A DNA stretch of 64,000 nt. Origin: a virus. Below the pieces are notes generated by a model. The model saw only the letters and a program-made list of their open reading frames with translations. It had not been told where the DNA came from and made no database searches. The stretch spans positions 1-64,000 of the IMG/VR virus record IMGVR_UViG_3300024999_000100; one strand, given 5' to 3'. Shown piece by piece: positions 41,595 through 51,081 of the stretch. The stretch's first letter is position 1. Every line of letters starts with the position of its first letter. The translations under genes were made by a program, and so were the position numbers.

Positions 41595-41781
41595 AGGAGG
41601 GGATAGTAATTATAGCGATGTAGAATTAGATAGAGTTGATGAACGATGTGTTCACTGTGGAAAACGTATGACAAATATAAAATATATCTATTATGATTTA
41701 GATTCAGGTAATTACATATGTAAAACGTGTGATAATAAATATGGTTTAAATTCAGTTCCTTGTGCAGAAATGGATTATTAA
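41572..41781 (+). CDS. small zinc-ribbon protein, 69 aa
   Basis: CVHCGKRM and CKTCDNKY are typical CxxC knuckles. The start at 41572 lies 10 nt after GGAGG inside the previous gene. MTKLKQCKGGDSNYSDV opens the protein. It may bind nucleic acid. Confidence 0.7.
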   Translation: MTKLKQCKGGDSNYSDVELDRVDERCVHCGKRMTNIKYIYYDLDSGNYICKTCDNKYGLNSVPCAEMDY

Positions 41782-41815
41782 AATAAAGTAATATTAATAA
41801 AGGAGATATAAATTA

Positions 41816-42331
41816 ATGGCATTAAAAGATTATAAATATAGTGGTCATAAATGTATAATCAATAATCATTCAGAGTTTATTAGACTATTAAAATTCTTTC
41901 TTAAACATGGTGCAGAAGATTATGTAGGAAATGATGTTCCTATGTTTGAAAATATATGGGACATTTGTGAAGAATTAGATGTCAAATATGAAAATTATGA
42001 TTATGAAGGAGATGATGAGGAAGGTGGTTTATTAATAAAAGATATATCTGAATTAGAAGAATTTTTATTAAAAAATATTAATAAAGATACATTAGTTCCA
42101 TCTGAGGACGAGTATCCTGTGTTAGTTGATTGGTATAAAGAAGATAGTTTTGATAGAGTTGGAAAATCAAGTATTAAGATTTTAAATTTTACTTCTATGT
42201 GTAATTTCAAAATAGTTAAGGATTATTTGATTGATTTTATGAAAGAGTTAAGAATTAAAAATAGTTATAATAGAGAAATGTGTAAGTTACGAATGGAATT
42301 TAGAAAGGAGAAGTTAAACAATAATGTATAG
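41816..42331 (+). CDS. hypothetical protein, 171 aa
   Basis: Begins MALKDYKYSGHKCIINNHSEFIRLLKFFLKHG; acidic mid-part (NYDYEGDDEEGG). AAAGGAG lies before the ATG. It overlaps the next start by 8 bases. No family is recognised. Confidence 0.7.
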   Translation: MALKDYKYSGHKCIINNHSEFIRLLKFFLKHGAEDYVGNDVPMFENIWDICEELDVKYENYDYEGDDEEGGLLIKDISELEEFLLKNINKDTLVPSEDEYPVLVDWYKEDSFDRVGKSSIKILNFTSMCNFKIVKDYLIDFMKELRIKNSYNREMCKLRMEFRKEKLNNNV

Positions 42332-42599
42332 CAATTGTCTATTACATTCAATAAAACAATACATATTAAATCCTACAAATATAAAAATTATAAAACGTGG
42401 TTCATGGTTAGAAATATTTGAATGTAAATGGCCTCATTTTTATTGGTTTGATAAAAGAGATAATCATTATTATCATTTTTGTGCTAAATATTCAGATGAA
42501 CCATTTATAAATCAGATTTGGTTTGAAGGTGAGGTAAAGAGATTTTTATGGCATAATAAGAGTGAAATGAGGGAATATAATGATTTGCAAAGTTTGTAA
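42324..42599 (+). CDS. hypothetical protein, 91 aa
   Basis: Begins MYSNCLLHSIKQYILNPTNIKIIKRGSWLEIFECKWPHFYWFDK; aromatic rich. AAAGGAGAAG lies inside the previous gene. It overlaps the next gene by 20 bases. No family is recognised. Confidence 0.65.
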   Translation: MYSNCLLHSIKQYILNPTNIKIIKRGSWLEIFECKWPHFYWFDKRDNHYYHFCAKYSDEPFINQIWFEGEVKRFLWHNKSEMREYNDLQSL

Positions 42600-42783
42600 T
42601 TATTCTGGTGAGTTTACTGAAATACGTATAAGAGACACAAATACTACAAAAATATATGATTTTACAATATCTAATCCTAAAAGAAATATGCCGTTTAATA
42701 ATAATTATGAATATGTAGAGAATAGAAGACCATTGACAGTTGATTTATATCCTGAATGTGGAACAGTTAGAATGGATAAATAA
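42580..42783 (+). CDS. small zinc-ribbon-like protein, 67 aa
   Basis: Begins MICKVCNYSGEFTEIRI with one CxxC; a second pair is reduced to PECGT near the C-terminus, so the knuckle may be incomplete. It overlaps the previous gene by 20 bases. Confidence 0.6.
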   Translation: MICKVCNYSGEFTEIRIRDTNTTKIYDFTISNPKRNMPFNNNYEYVENRRPLTVDLYPECGTVRMDK

Positions 42784-42863
42784 TATCCCATAGAAGGTGA
42801 GTTTTAAGGGATAGATTAGAATAATATTATGGGTTGCAATCAATAGCAAGAAGGAGAAATAAT

Positions 42864-43289
42864 ATGAAAAATAAGAGTAAAAATAACAAAAACAATATGA
42901 ATATCAAAAGACCAAGATTGAATCTTAATTTTGTTGAAAATAATTACTCAGATATAGTAAAACACTTGAATAACAATGATATGTTGACAATTCAATTTAA
43001 AGAAGATGGAGTTACTGTTTATATTGAAAAATTAGATAATATTTATGATTGTATAATGGTTAATCCTCATAATTATAAATCAAATGGTGTTACTGCTTGG
43101 CAGATGAAAGAAGATGATTTGTTAAAAATGTATGATAAGTTGTTTAATGGCATTGAATATGAAATATTTGCTGTAGAGAAAGGTAGTTTGCTTAGAATTA
43201 GAGATATATTTGAAGGAATGATGGATGCATTAATGTGTTTGAGAGATGGAAAGAGTTATGGTGGATATAAATTGAGACAGTTGGATTAG
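42864..43289 (+). CDS. hypothetical protein, 141 aa
   Basis: Begins with a basic stretch, MKNKSKNNKNNMNIKRPRLN, then an alpha/beta domain (DMLTIQFKEDGVTVYIEKLD). The start at 42864 follows AAGGAG. No family is recognised. Confidence 0.7.
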   Translation: MKNKSKNNKNNMNIKRPRLNLNFVENNYSDIVKHLNNNDMLTIQFKEDGVTVYIEKLDNIYDCIMVNPHNYKSNGVTAWQMKEDDLLKMYDKLFNGIEYEIFAVEKGSLLRIRDIFEGMMDALMCLRDGKSYGGYKLRQLD

Positions 43290-43318
43290 ATGGGATTTGT
43301 GTGAATTTTGGATGGGTA

Positions 43319-43337
43319 GGAGAGTATTTTGCTCTCC
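43319..43337 (+). terminator. hairpin after 43289 gene
   Basis: GGAGAG and CTCTCC form a short strong stem, followed by pyrimidine-rich sequence. Confidence 0.5.
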
Positions 43338-43378
43338 TTATACCTATATTAATAAATGAAAGACGGAGGAATAATTAT

Positions 43379-44023
43379 ATGAAAAAGAATAGAGTTGCAT
43401 ATTTGGTTGTTGAAAATGGAATAGAGGGGCTAGAATCTTATTTATACACCGATCAAAGAAAGACAAATAAACATATTAATGGATTGAATAATAATGAGTA
43501 TTTATTTTATGAATTTAGAGATACAATCAATAATGAATGGGGATCTTTATTTCAAAAAGTAATTGAAGATAAATATAGTGAAATACAATTGTATAAGGAC
43601 AATAAATATACCAAAGAATTTTTAGAAGTATTAAAATATTTAAAACATGCTATATGGTGTAGTTCAATTAGTTTCCCCAGAAATGGTTTATATGATTGTG
43701 AGCATTGTGAAAAAGAATCAATTTATTCTGATATAAAAATATGTGAAGAATGTGGAGAACAAATGTGTCCTGAATGTAGAGAATATCGTGAATATTATCC
43801 AGAAAATGCACATGAAGAATGCAATGATGCTCTAGATATGTGCAATGGAGAAGAGGACTTTGATGATACTTGTGAAGAAAAGTATTGTTATAACGATGAA
43901 TGTCCTATGTGGAAATCAAAAAATCATGATGGACAAACCAAATCATCTTATGATGAAAATAGAGAGTTTATAGCAAGTTTAGATCCAAACGATCCCGCAG
44001 ATGCATGGTTCTTTGAAGATTAA
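43379..44023 (+). CDS. multi-CxxC zinc-binding protein, 214 aa
   Basis: The N-terminal half is alpha/beta. The C-terminal half has CEHCEKES, CEECGEQMCPECREY and further cysteines (MCNGEEDFDDTCEEKYCYNDECPMW), giving at least two zinc ribbons with acidic linkers. The start at 43379 follows ACGGAGG. It lies directly upstream of the polymerase-like gene and may act with it. Confidence 0.7.
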   Translation: MKKNRVAYLVVENGIEGLESYLYTDQRKTNKHINGLNNNEYLFYEFRDTINNEWGSLFQKVIEDKYSEIQLYKDNKYTKEFLEVLKYLKHAIWCSSISFPRNGLYDCEHCEKESIYSDIKICEECGEQMCPECREYREYYPENAHEECNDALDMCNGEEDFDDTCEEKYCYNDECPMWKSKNHDGQTKSSYDENREFIASLDPNDPADAWFFED

Positions 44024-44038
44024 AAGGAGGAGATCAAT

Positions 44039-45756
44039 ATTAGTCTAAATAAACAAATTCATATCTATAGTGTTGATACCAGTAGTTTTTATAATGATAA
44101 AGAAATGATTATACATAAACGTTTGAATAAAAACTATTATCTTAGAAACAAATTAATAAAAAAGATAAGTAAATTAAAATCTGATTCAAAATATATTGGT
44201 ATTCTGGAGAAGTTTATACAGAATACCAATATGAGATTAAAAAAATATAAAAATTCTTTATATGATGAATTCAAATTAAATAGTGGTATTAGAAATTTAC
44301 GTAGAGATGCGTTAAATAAATACAATGTAATTTCTGTTTTTGATTCAGTTCTTACAAGAACAATACAGATTCCAGAAAATACATTAACTGCTGATATTAT
44401 TATTGTTCAAACATATTTCTTTGATGTAATTGAAGACATAATACTTGATGATTTTATGTTCGGAAATGAAAAATATGTATGTTTAACTGCCAGTGCAGGA
44501 CAAATAAGAACAAAAAAGACAGTTTTTATTAAGGAAAGTATTTTATTAGAATATAGGAATACATTAATGTGCGGATTAACAATTGAAGATATTAATGTAT
44601 TAGGTGGAGTAAATATTAATAAATACTTAGCTTACTTAGCCTTAGCAAATTCAGCGACAGATGTATGGAAAGAATTTGATATTACAAAATCAATTGTTGT
44701 GGAAGATATGGAAACAGAAGTAGAAGGTGTTGTCGATTTTATAAATGATATAACATATGAAATTATTAGACAAAAAATGAAAATCCCAGTTTCTCATACA
44801 GATGGATGTGGAATGATGTTACCAAGTTTAAGTGATAAAAGCATGATGGTTAGATTACCGTGGATAAAGGGATTGCTAGTCCCATTTGCATTTGATAAAT
44901 TCATTATTGAAGCAAATAAAAATGAGGAAGGTAAAATATATGGCAATATATTCGATATTTATGGAAAAGAACACGATATTATAAAAGAAGGAATAGAGGT
45001 AATTTTTACACGTAGTCAATTCAAAATGTATAAATATTATCAAAATAGCCATAATGAGCAAGAAGTAATTACTAAGTATGGATGGGATGTTTATAAAGAC
45101 AATTATTTAAAATATAAGTGCCAAGCTGGGAAATGTAATGAAGAAGAAATTGATTTTAGTGACGCAAAAATAAATTATCAGATGCTTCAGACATTAACAG
45201 ATATGGATAATAAAGAATTAGAAATAATTGCGAAAACTACTAAACATAATATACTGAACATCGGTAGAGATAGAAAGACAATGTTAAAGGTATTGGGGGT
45301 AAAAAAATCAAATAAAAATAAAAACAATATTCAGCAAGCATTAGAGATTTATCCTGAATTGTTGAATGATACATACAGTAAAGAAATATTAAAACAAGTT
45401 AAAAAAAGCATGGTTAAAGAAGGTAGGTCTGCAAAATTAGATATAAATGGAGTATATACATTCATTATTCCAGATATTTATGCCTTTTGTGAATTTTTAA
45501 TTCTTGGAGATAAAAATCCAAAAGGATTACTTAATGATGGAGACGTGTATTGTAAATTATATGAAACTTATCCTAAGTTAGATTGCTTGCGAAGCCCACA
45601 TTTGTATAGAGAACATGCAATTAGAAACAATGTAATTGATGATAAAAAGAAAGACTGGTTTATAACTAATGGAGTATACACATCTTGTCATGATCTAATA
45701 TCCAAAATTTTACAATTCGATAGACATTACATGTCGAATCAAAACTTGGCTAACCT
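44039..45756 (+). CDS. RNA-polymerase-like (YonO/RdRP-type) protein, exon 1
   Basis: First exon of an 888-residue protein. An ATT at 44039, 8 nt after GGAGG, is the likely start (ISLNKQIHIYSVDTSSF); ATG at 44105 has no ribosome binding site. Features of the two-barrel polymerase superfamily appear in order: HTDGCGMMLPSL and RLPWIKGLLVPF (basic lid before the core), then LDCLRSPHLYREHAIRNN, comparable to the RNPxxHPGDIR region of RdRP and YonO enzymes. Exon 2 continues immediately with the DGD motif. The closest known example would be SPbeta YonO, a single-chain DNA-dependent RNA polymerase; identity is inferred from motif order only. Confidence 0.65.
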
Positions 45757-46788
45757 ATAAAAATAGGGTGTCATATAACATCGGAAAAAATAGTTATATG
45801 GCTAACGGGGAAATCGTAGTGAGTAATGTCACCGACAATCCCGTAGGAAAATCGGTCTATTCTTTTAAACCTTTAGAGGGGGTTTGAAAGGCTATAAATA
45901 ATTTTTACATTTATGAGTGGTATAATGTTGATACGGGATATGTGTTTTATGTTGGTAAGGGATGTGGAAAAAGATATAAATTGTCTACAAAGTCAGTCAG
46001 AAGTAAACACTTTCTGAATTATAAAAATAAATATAATTGCGATGTTAGAATAACCCATTCTAATTTAAAAGAAGAGGAATCTTTTAAATTAGAAAAAGAT
46101 ACAATTGAAAAATATAAAAGTAATAATCAATGTAATTGCAATTATACGAATGGTGGTGAAGGTATTAGTGGATACATACACTCACAAGAAACAAAAATAA
46201 AAATATCAGAAACCCATAAAGGAGAACTAAATAGTCAATTTGGAGTATCCCCAAAAGAAAGGATGGGAGATAATTATGAAGATTGGTTAATTAAAATGAG
46301 TGAAGTAAAAATGGGTTCTTCCAATCCTAATTATAATAATGATACATTAAAAATAAAATATAAGGAAAACCCAGATTTAGCTTTAGAGAAACAATCAAGA
46401 AAAGGCATTAAAAATGGAATGTCAACAAAAATACAATTATATGATCAGAATATGAATTTTTTAAAAGAATTTGATTATATAGGTTTATGTTGTGAATACC
46501 TACATAATAATTATGGATTTTCAAGTAATGCGGAAATTGTAAGACTTGGTATTAGAAGAAGTATTAAAAACGATGTTCCATATAAGAATTTTAAGTTTAT
46601 TAAATTATAAAATAATATTAAAAGAATAGACCGATAACCTCTAACGACTATCGAAAGGATAGGAAATTGAAAAATATTTCCGAATAACCGAGTAGAGTAG
46701 AGATTATGTGAAAATCATAACTCGAAACGCCAAGCATAATAATACTGTAATGTATTATTATGAAGATATAGTCTGTGCCATATAAAAG
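45757..46788 (+). mobile_element. group I self-splicing intron
   Basis: 1032 nt between two in-frame coding parts. Exon end ACCT pairs with GGGT at 45766-45769, with the required U-G at the splice site. The next three bases of the guide (ATA, 45763-45765) pair with the first three of exon 2 (TAT), giving P1 and P10. GACTAT at 46646 pairs with ATAGTC at 46768 as P7, whose 3' strand lies in the classical AAGATATAGTC. The last intron base is G at 46788. Splicing restores one frame across exon 1 and exon 2. It carries a GIY-YIG gene. Confidence 0.85.
45894..46610 (+). CDS. intron-encoded GIY-YIG homing endonuclease
   Basis: About 238 residues inside the group I intron. The frame needed for a complete GIY motif (FYIYEWYNVDTGYVFYVGKG) opens near an ATA at 45894, after GAGGGGG; a GTG at 45942 would remove the first strand. 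Then come KRYKL, an arginine-rich region and NUMOD-type DNA-binding repeats (SGYIHSQETKIKISETHKGE, NSQFGVSPKER). It would cut intronless alleles of the polymerase-like gene. Confidence 0.8.
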   Translation: MNNFYIYEWYNVDTGYVFYVGKGCGKRYKLSTKSVRSKHFLNYKNKYNCDVRITHSNLKEEESFKLEKDTIEKYKSNNQCNCNYTNGGEGISGYIHSQETKIKISETHKGELNSQFGVSPKERMGDNYEDWLIKMSEVKMGSSNPNYNNDTLKIKYKENPDLALEKQSRKGIKNGMSTKIQLYDQNMNFLKEFDYIGLCCEYLHNNYGFSSNAEIVRLGIRRSIKNDVPYKNFKFIKL

Positions 46789-47737
46789 TATGGATTACGC
46801 GGTAGATGGAGATAAATCTTTAGTTGTTGCTTGTCCTACATTAATTTCAATTGCAGAACGTAATATGAAAGATATAGTTCCACTTTATTATAATATGAGA
46901 AAAGCACCAGCAGAATTAATTACTAAAAAAAGTATTTATAATGGTTTAAAAATGGCATATACTGGTGGAAACATTGGAATGGGTAGTAATAATATTACAA
47001 AGATATGGAATAGTGGTAAAGTAAATTTAGATGTAATTAAATTACTATGTATGGAAAACAATTTTACAATTGATTATGCTAAAACTTTGTATAAACCAGT
47101 AAGACCAAAGTCTAAAAAGAATATGATTACTGATTATACTAAATTAAAGACCCCTCATTTTTTTATTTATGCTAAAGATAAAGAGAAAGATAAGGTTGAA
47201 TTAGTTAACAATAGCGTTGTAAATAGATTAGAGAAGATAATTCCAAATACTAAAATTAGTTTTACTGCTACAGGATTAGGAAATTTTGATTATAAAATGC
47301 TTATGAGAAATAAAAAAGTGGAGTTAAACGAAGATATTATAAAAAAATATAAGGAGTTAGATTTAAAAAAGCATTTTATGATAAATTCTACATATGAGGA
47401 AGATGAACAAAACAATGTGATTTATTTATATCAAGAAATTGTAAAAAGCATACTAGAAATAAATAGTGATGTTTATTATGTAACAGATGTGTTAGTAAAA
47501 TATCTGTATGAATTTAAGAAGTCAAACTTTAAAACTACTTTATGGGAGTGCTTTGGGGATATTATTGTTGATAATCTGAAAACAAATGTGGAAACTAGTA
47601 AAATATATTGTGAAGTTTGTGGTGATTTAATAGTACAAGAAAACAATAAATCTAAGTATTGTGAAAAGTGTGCAAAAGACATAAAAATGAAGAAGGATAG
47701 GGAGAGGATGCAAAAAAATAGAAATAGTCGAAAATAG
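46789..47737 (+). CDS. RNA-polymerase-like protein, exon 2 with DGD motif
   Basis: Second exon. It opens with MDYAVDGDKSLVVACP, in which DGD matches the metal-binding end of the polymerase motif DxDGD; the first aspartate appears two residues further away than usual (DYAVDGD). Segments AYTGGNIGMGSNNI and the C-terminal zinc knuckles CEVCGDL and CEKCAKD follow. The mature protein is about 888 residues. Transcription of phage middle or late genes is the expected role. Confidence 0.65.
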
Positions 47738-48285
47738 AAAACCTCTACAACCCTACTCCCACAAGGGTTTGAAAAACAGCTATATTACTTGATTTACTCA
47801 AACGTAGTCATACCAACACTTTCAGCGTTTTGCCATAATAGTCTCTAAGGGAAACATAGACTAATATACAAAAATAAGAGATATGCAAACACCCTTTAAA
47901 GAAGGGTATGATTTTAAATTAATTATACCCTTACGTTCATACAAAATTTAAGACCATTAATCTTTCCTTACTAACTAAATCATACACAATTGGCTATGTT
48001 AGTAGAAAACTTTGCTTAAAATTATCTATCGAGTTTTGCCAATAGGACTTGAAGATAATTTGGCATGTATTATCGAAGTAACGCTGAAATATGCACTAAA
48101 GGGTTTTAGATAATACAAAATCTCAACTAAATCAACGTCGAATATGAGTAGTCTTTGGTCGGATGAAAATAGGAGACAAATATGCTGTTAGCACATGAAA
48201 ATTTGCCAAACCCGATTTACAGAGGTGAGGACTTGTGTTAGACCACAGCATATCGAACTAAATAGAGGGTAAAAGAGTAGGTTTT
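47738..48285 (+). ncRNA. large structured non-coding RNA 1
   Basis: About 550 nt with no gene. Perfect long-range complements abound: AAAACC with GGTTTT at the ends; TTTCAGCGTT (47820) with AACGCTGAAA (48080); AAATTATCT (48019) with AGATAATTT (48053); TGTATTATC (48066) with GATAATACA (48109); ATATGCTGT (48180) with ACAGCATAT (48245), inside which TAGCACA pairs with TGTGTTA. Some pairs cross. The size and density recall ROOL- or GOLLD-type phage RNAs, but no consensus was matched. Confidence 0.65.
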
Positions 48286-48432
48286 AAATTTATTACTTAC
48301 TCTTCCCTACTAAATTAGTTATTAAATCGTATTGGTCGATTGCGATTTATATAAAAAATATCTTATAATTAAAAACATAACAAAACAATTAAACTCCAAA
48401 AACAATCCCAAAAGGAGCATCAATAACATACA

Positions 48433-48708
48433 TTGAAAAAAATTACAAAACAAGAAATGTCATACTTAATCAATCTAAAAATTCTCAAACAACATCACGG
48501 CAACTATGGAGATAATCTAGTAGTAATAGGAAAATTCAGTAGCAAATCTCGTAAACAACGTTACATTACAGACCCATACTATAATTATCTACTCAGATTG
48601 AAACAAAACGATAAAAATAAACAGACTATTGATGATATAAAAGATAATCAAAGGTATTTGTTTAGTAGTGGTATGGATAATAGTAACAATAGCAAACGTG
48701 TCTTATGA
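48433..48708 (+). CDS. basic hypothetical protein, 91 aa
   Basis: A TTG start at 48433 opens MKKITKQEMSYLINLKILKQHHGNYGDN. AAAGGAG lies 15 nt upstream, rather far. Basic C-terminus (FSSKSRKQRYITDPYYNYLLRL) suggests nucleic-acid binding. It follows structured RNA 1 directly. Confidence 0.55.
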   Translation: MKKITKQEMSYLINLKILKQHHGNYGDNLVVIGKFSSKSRKQRYITDPYYNYLLRLKQNDKNKQTIDDIKDNQRYLFSSGMDNSNNSKRVL

Positions 48709-48747
48709 TACTAAGTAGTAAAATAAATAGTAGAGGATTGGTTTATA

Positions 48748-49989
48748 TTGCCCGATAAACCATGTCAATCACCTTACATTGATTCAAATGTATTAATGGA
48801 TCACCCTAAAAAAGTTTTTGAAGATTTTTCAGATTCGGGGATACAATTATCAGGATTTGTTCTTGGTGAATTAGATAATTTAAAGAAAAATGGTAAAACA
48901 GAAGAGGTAAAATTTCAGGCCCGTAGAGCGACTAGATATATAAACGCTAATCGAGACAAAATTACATATATCATCGATGAAACAGATTATAATAATCTTC
49001 CTTCATGCTTTGATAAAGGGATTATGGATAATAAAATAATCTCACTTCTGAAGGTTTTGTACGAAAAAGATAATAATACAATCGCTTATAGTAATGATAT
49101 GTTATTTAGAGTTAAATGTGATTCTCTTAATATTCCTTGTAAACAATATGGTGGTGAAACATCTAATGATATTTATAAAGGATATCAAAAATTATCAGGA
49201 GATACAAACTTCATAAATAACTTTTTTACAGACATTGATAATGGCATCAATAAGTATCAATTTGTAGTAAATGAGTATCTAATATTTTATAATTCAGATG
49301 AAAAGAAAGAAAATGAATATAGATTTAATGGTAAAAAGTTTGTCGGATTGAAACTACCTGATTCAAAAGTTATTAAAGGTAAGAATAGTTTACAGAGATG
49401 TGCTTTAGATTTGTTGAATAACAAAGAGATACCAATAGTTTGTGTCAACGGAAAAGTCGGGAGTGGAAAGACTTATTTGTGTGTAAGAATGGGATTGCAT
49501 CAAACAGTAGATAAAGGTGATTTTAATAAACTTTTAGCAATTAGAGAAGCAATAGGCGAAGGAAAAGAAGTTGGATATCTTAAAGGCACATTTGAAGAAA
49601 AAACAGAAATGTTCTTTAAACCAATTGTTCATTCATTAGAAGGTGGAGAAAGAGAATTACAAATCCTTTTATCCCGTGGAGTGTTGGAATCTAATATTCC
49701 ATTTTACCTTAAAGGAACAACATACGATGAGACAGTAATTGTTGTCGATGAATCTGAGGATCTTTCGCCCAAGCAATTAAAACTTGTCGGTACAAGACTA
49801 GGGGATAAATCTAAAATTTATTTAGCAGGAGATTATAAACAATCTAGTGTAGATTCTTCAGAAAGAAATGCTTTAGTACAAATGTGTAATGAATTAAAAG
49901 GAACTAAAGAATTTGGGTGCATTTATTTAGAAGAAGATGTAAGAAGCGTTGCTTCTGGTATATTCTCAGATTTATTTGAGAAGAAATAA
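48748..49989 (+). CDS. PIN-PhoH family ATPase
   Basis: 413 residues. An N-terminal PIN-type ribonuclease domain (YIDSNVLMDHP, then FVLGELDNL and VKFQARRATRYI) is fused to a PhoH ATPase with Walker A VNGKVGSGKTYL, Walker B VIVVDESEDLSPKQL and LAGDYKQSS. PIN-PhoH proteins are RNA helicase/ribonucleases. It stands between two large structured RNAs, so action on RNA is plausible. The start is TTG at 48748 or an ATA 3 nt upstream after GAGG. Confidence 0.85.
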   Translation: MPDKPCQSPYIDSNVLMDHPKKVFEDFSDSGIQLSGFVLGELDNLKKNGKTEEVKFQARRATRYINANRDKITYIIDETDYNNLPSCFDKGIMDNKIISLLKVLYEKDNNTIAYSNDMLFRVKCDSLNIPCKQYGGETSNDIYKGYQKLSGDTNFINNFFTDIDNGINKYQFVVNEYLIFYNSDEKKENEYRFNGKKFVGLKLPDSKVIKGKNSLQRCALDLLNNKEIPIVCVNGKVGSGKTYLCVRMGLHQTVDKGDFNKLLAIREAIGEGKEVGYLKGTFEEKTEMFFKPIVHSLEGGERELQILLSRGVLESNIPFYLKGTTYDETVIVVDESEDLSPKQLKLVGTRLGDKSKIYLAGDYKQSSVDSSERNALVQMCNELKGTKEFGCIYLEEDVRSVASGIFSDLFEKK

Positions 49990-50279
49990 TACAATTTTAC
50001 TCCCTCAGACTGTCTTTCTGTACGGAGTCAAGGGACAGAGTGTATATCTGTTACCTCTTTAAATTAATTCAAGGAGGGTAGTCATTATATTAATGGATTT
50101 TTGTTAGGTAGAAAAGTAAAATCATTGAAGATAGGTCTTTGTGCTTAATAAAAAAGCACAATGCACCAATATTAACTACATAATCTAAAACTCACAAGGT
50201 TTTAGATTAAAATACCAAAACATCATAACAATTAATAACAAAAAATAAAAATTAAGAATAAAAGGGGATATATTAAAAC
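49990..50279 (+). promoter_or_regulatory. leader before HU gene
   Basis: No full gene. GGAGGG at 50074 is followed by ATT-led 20-residue frame (INGFLLGRKVK). TGTGCTT and AAGCACA form a hairpin at 50139-50161. These look like a leader or attenuator for the HU gene. Confidence 0.4.
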
Positions 50280-50564
50280 ATGACGAAAAACGAAATGATT
50301 ACAGCAGTAAGTTTAAAAGGTGAAATGTCAAAAAAGGACGCCGAAAAAGCAATTAATGTTGTATTAGATGTGATTAAAGAGACTGTAGCAACTGGAGAAC
50401 CTGTGAAAATCGTTAATTTTGGTAACTTTGAGAAGAAACCTACTAAAGGTACAACTGGTATAATTCGATTTGGAGATCGTAAAGGTGAAACTTGGACTTC
50501 AGAAGATTCATTTAGGGTTGGATTTAAAGTTGGTAAGGAGTTTGCAGATTTAGTTAAGCAATAA
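50280..50564 (+). CDS. HU-family nucleoid protein
   Basis: 94 residues with the HU pattern: MTKNEMITAVSLKGEMSKKDAEKAINVVLD (helices 1 and 2), VNFGNFEKKPTKGTTG and FRVGFKVGKEF. It should bend DNA in replication, recombination or packaging. SPbeta-type phages encode an HU protein (YonN) near the polymerase gene, matching the context here. AAGGGGATA lies before the ATG. Confidence 0.9.
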   Translation: MTKNEMITAVSLKGEMSKKDAEKAINVVLDVIKETVATGEPVKIVNFGNFEKKPTKGTTGIIRFGDRKGETWTSEDSFRVGFKVGKEFADLVKQ

Positions 50565-50577
50565 ATATATAATCTTG

Positions 50578-50640
50578 TATCGCACAGTAAGTCCTTATAT
50601 TTAATAGATATCTTTAAATATAAGGCAAAGCGATACGTTG
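50578..50640 (+). promoter_or_regulatory. nested two-stem hairpin
   Basis: GTATCGC with GCGATAC closes an inner perfect stem CCTTATATTTA with TAAATATAAGG. Lies between HU and the next gene. The TGTATCGCACAG part recurs at 60819. Confidence 0.55.
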
Positions 50641-50726
50641 CAATATTTGAGCGTAAGGCAAATTCTTTAATACAAATGATATATTCATAATATAAAATAA
50701 ATATAAAAAGGTGGAATAACAAAACA

Positions 50727-50963
50727 ATGGCAAAATCAAAACTCACTGAAACAAAGAAAATTACACATAAATTAGCAACTGAAGGTGAATTAACAATTGT
50801 AGATTCAGTAATTGTAATTAATATCCCAGATGAAGGTGTTAAGAATCTTCATGAGGTAATTAAAAATTTCTCAGGATGCTATGTAAAATTATCTATTACA
50901 GAAGAAGCAATTGAAGATGTAATGGATGAAGATAGTGAAGAGTCGGAAGATGAAGAAGATTAA
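50727..50963 (+). CDS. YonK-like acidic-tail protein
   Basis: 78 residues: a beta-rich core (ITHKLATEGELTIVDSVIVINIP), an NFSGCYVKLSITEE stretch and a very acidic tail (EDVMDEDSEESEDEED). The size, the core pattern (xxGxVxIxx... FxGxxVxxSI) and position near HU recall SPbeta YonK. Function is unknown; an acidic tail may mimic DNA. Confidence 0.6.
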   Translation: MAKSKLTETKKITHKLATEGELTIVDSVIVINIPDEGVKNLHEVIKNFSGCYVKLSITEEAIEDVMDEDSEESEDEED

Positions 50964-51030
50964 TTTTATTATTAATTTACAATCTAATTTATGAGGTGAT
51001 ATGTTATGTTTACTGAAGGAGATGGTTAAT

Positions 51031-51081
51031 ATGTTTACTGAAGATGAACGTGGAAACATTTGTGAACATGAATTGGATTAA
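51031..51081 (+). CDS. possible 16-residue peptide
   Basis: MFTEDERGNICEHELD follows GGAG with 9-nt spacing. A similar ATG TTT ACT GAA start lies 25 bases upstream and ends within 8 codons. It may be a leader peptide before structured RNA 2. Confidence 0.35.
   Translation: MFTEDERGNICEHELD

Noticed and set aside
50273-50746. 157-codon minus-strand frame
   Set aside because: Antisense to the HU gene, which is recognisable by motif.
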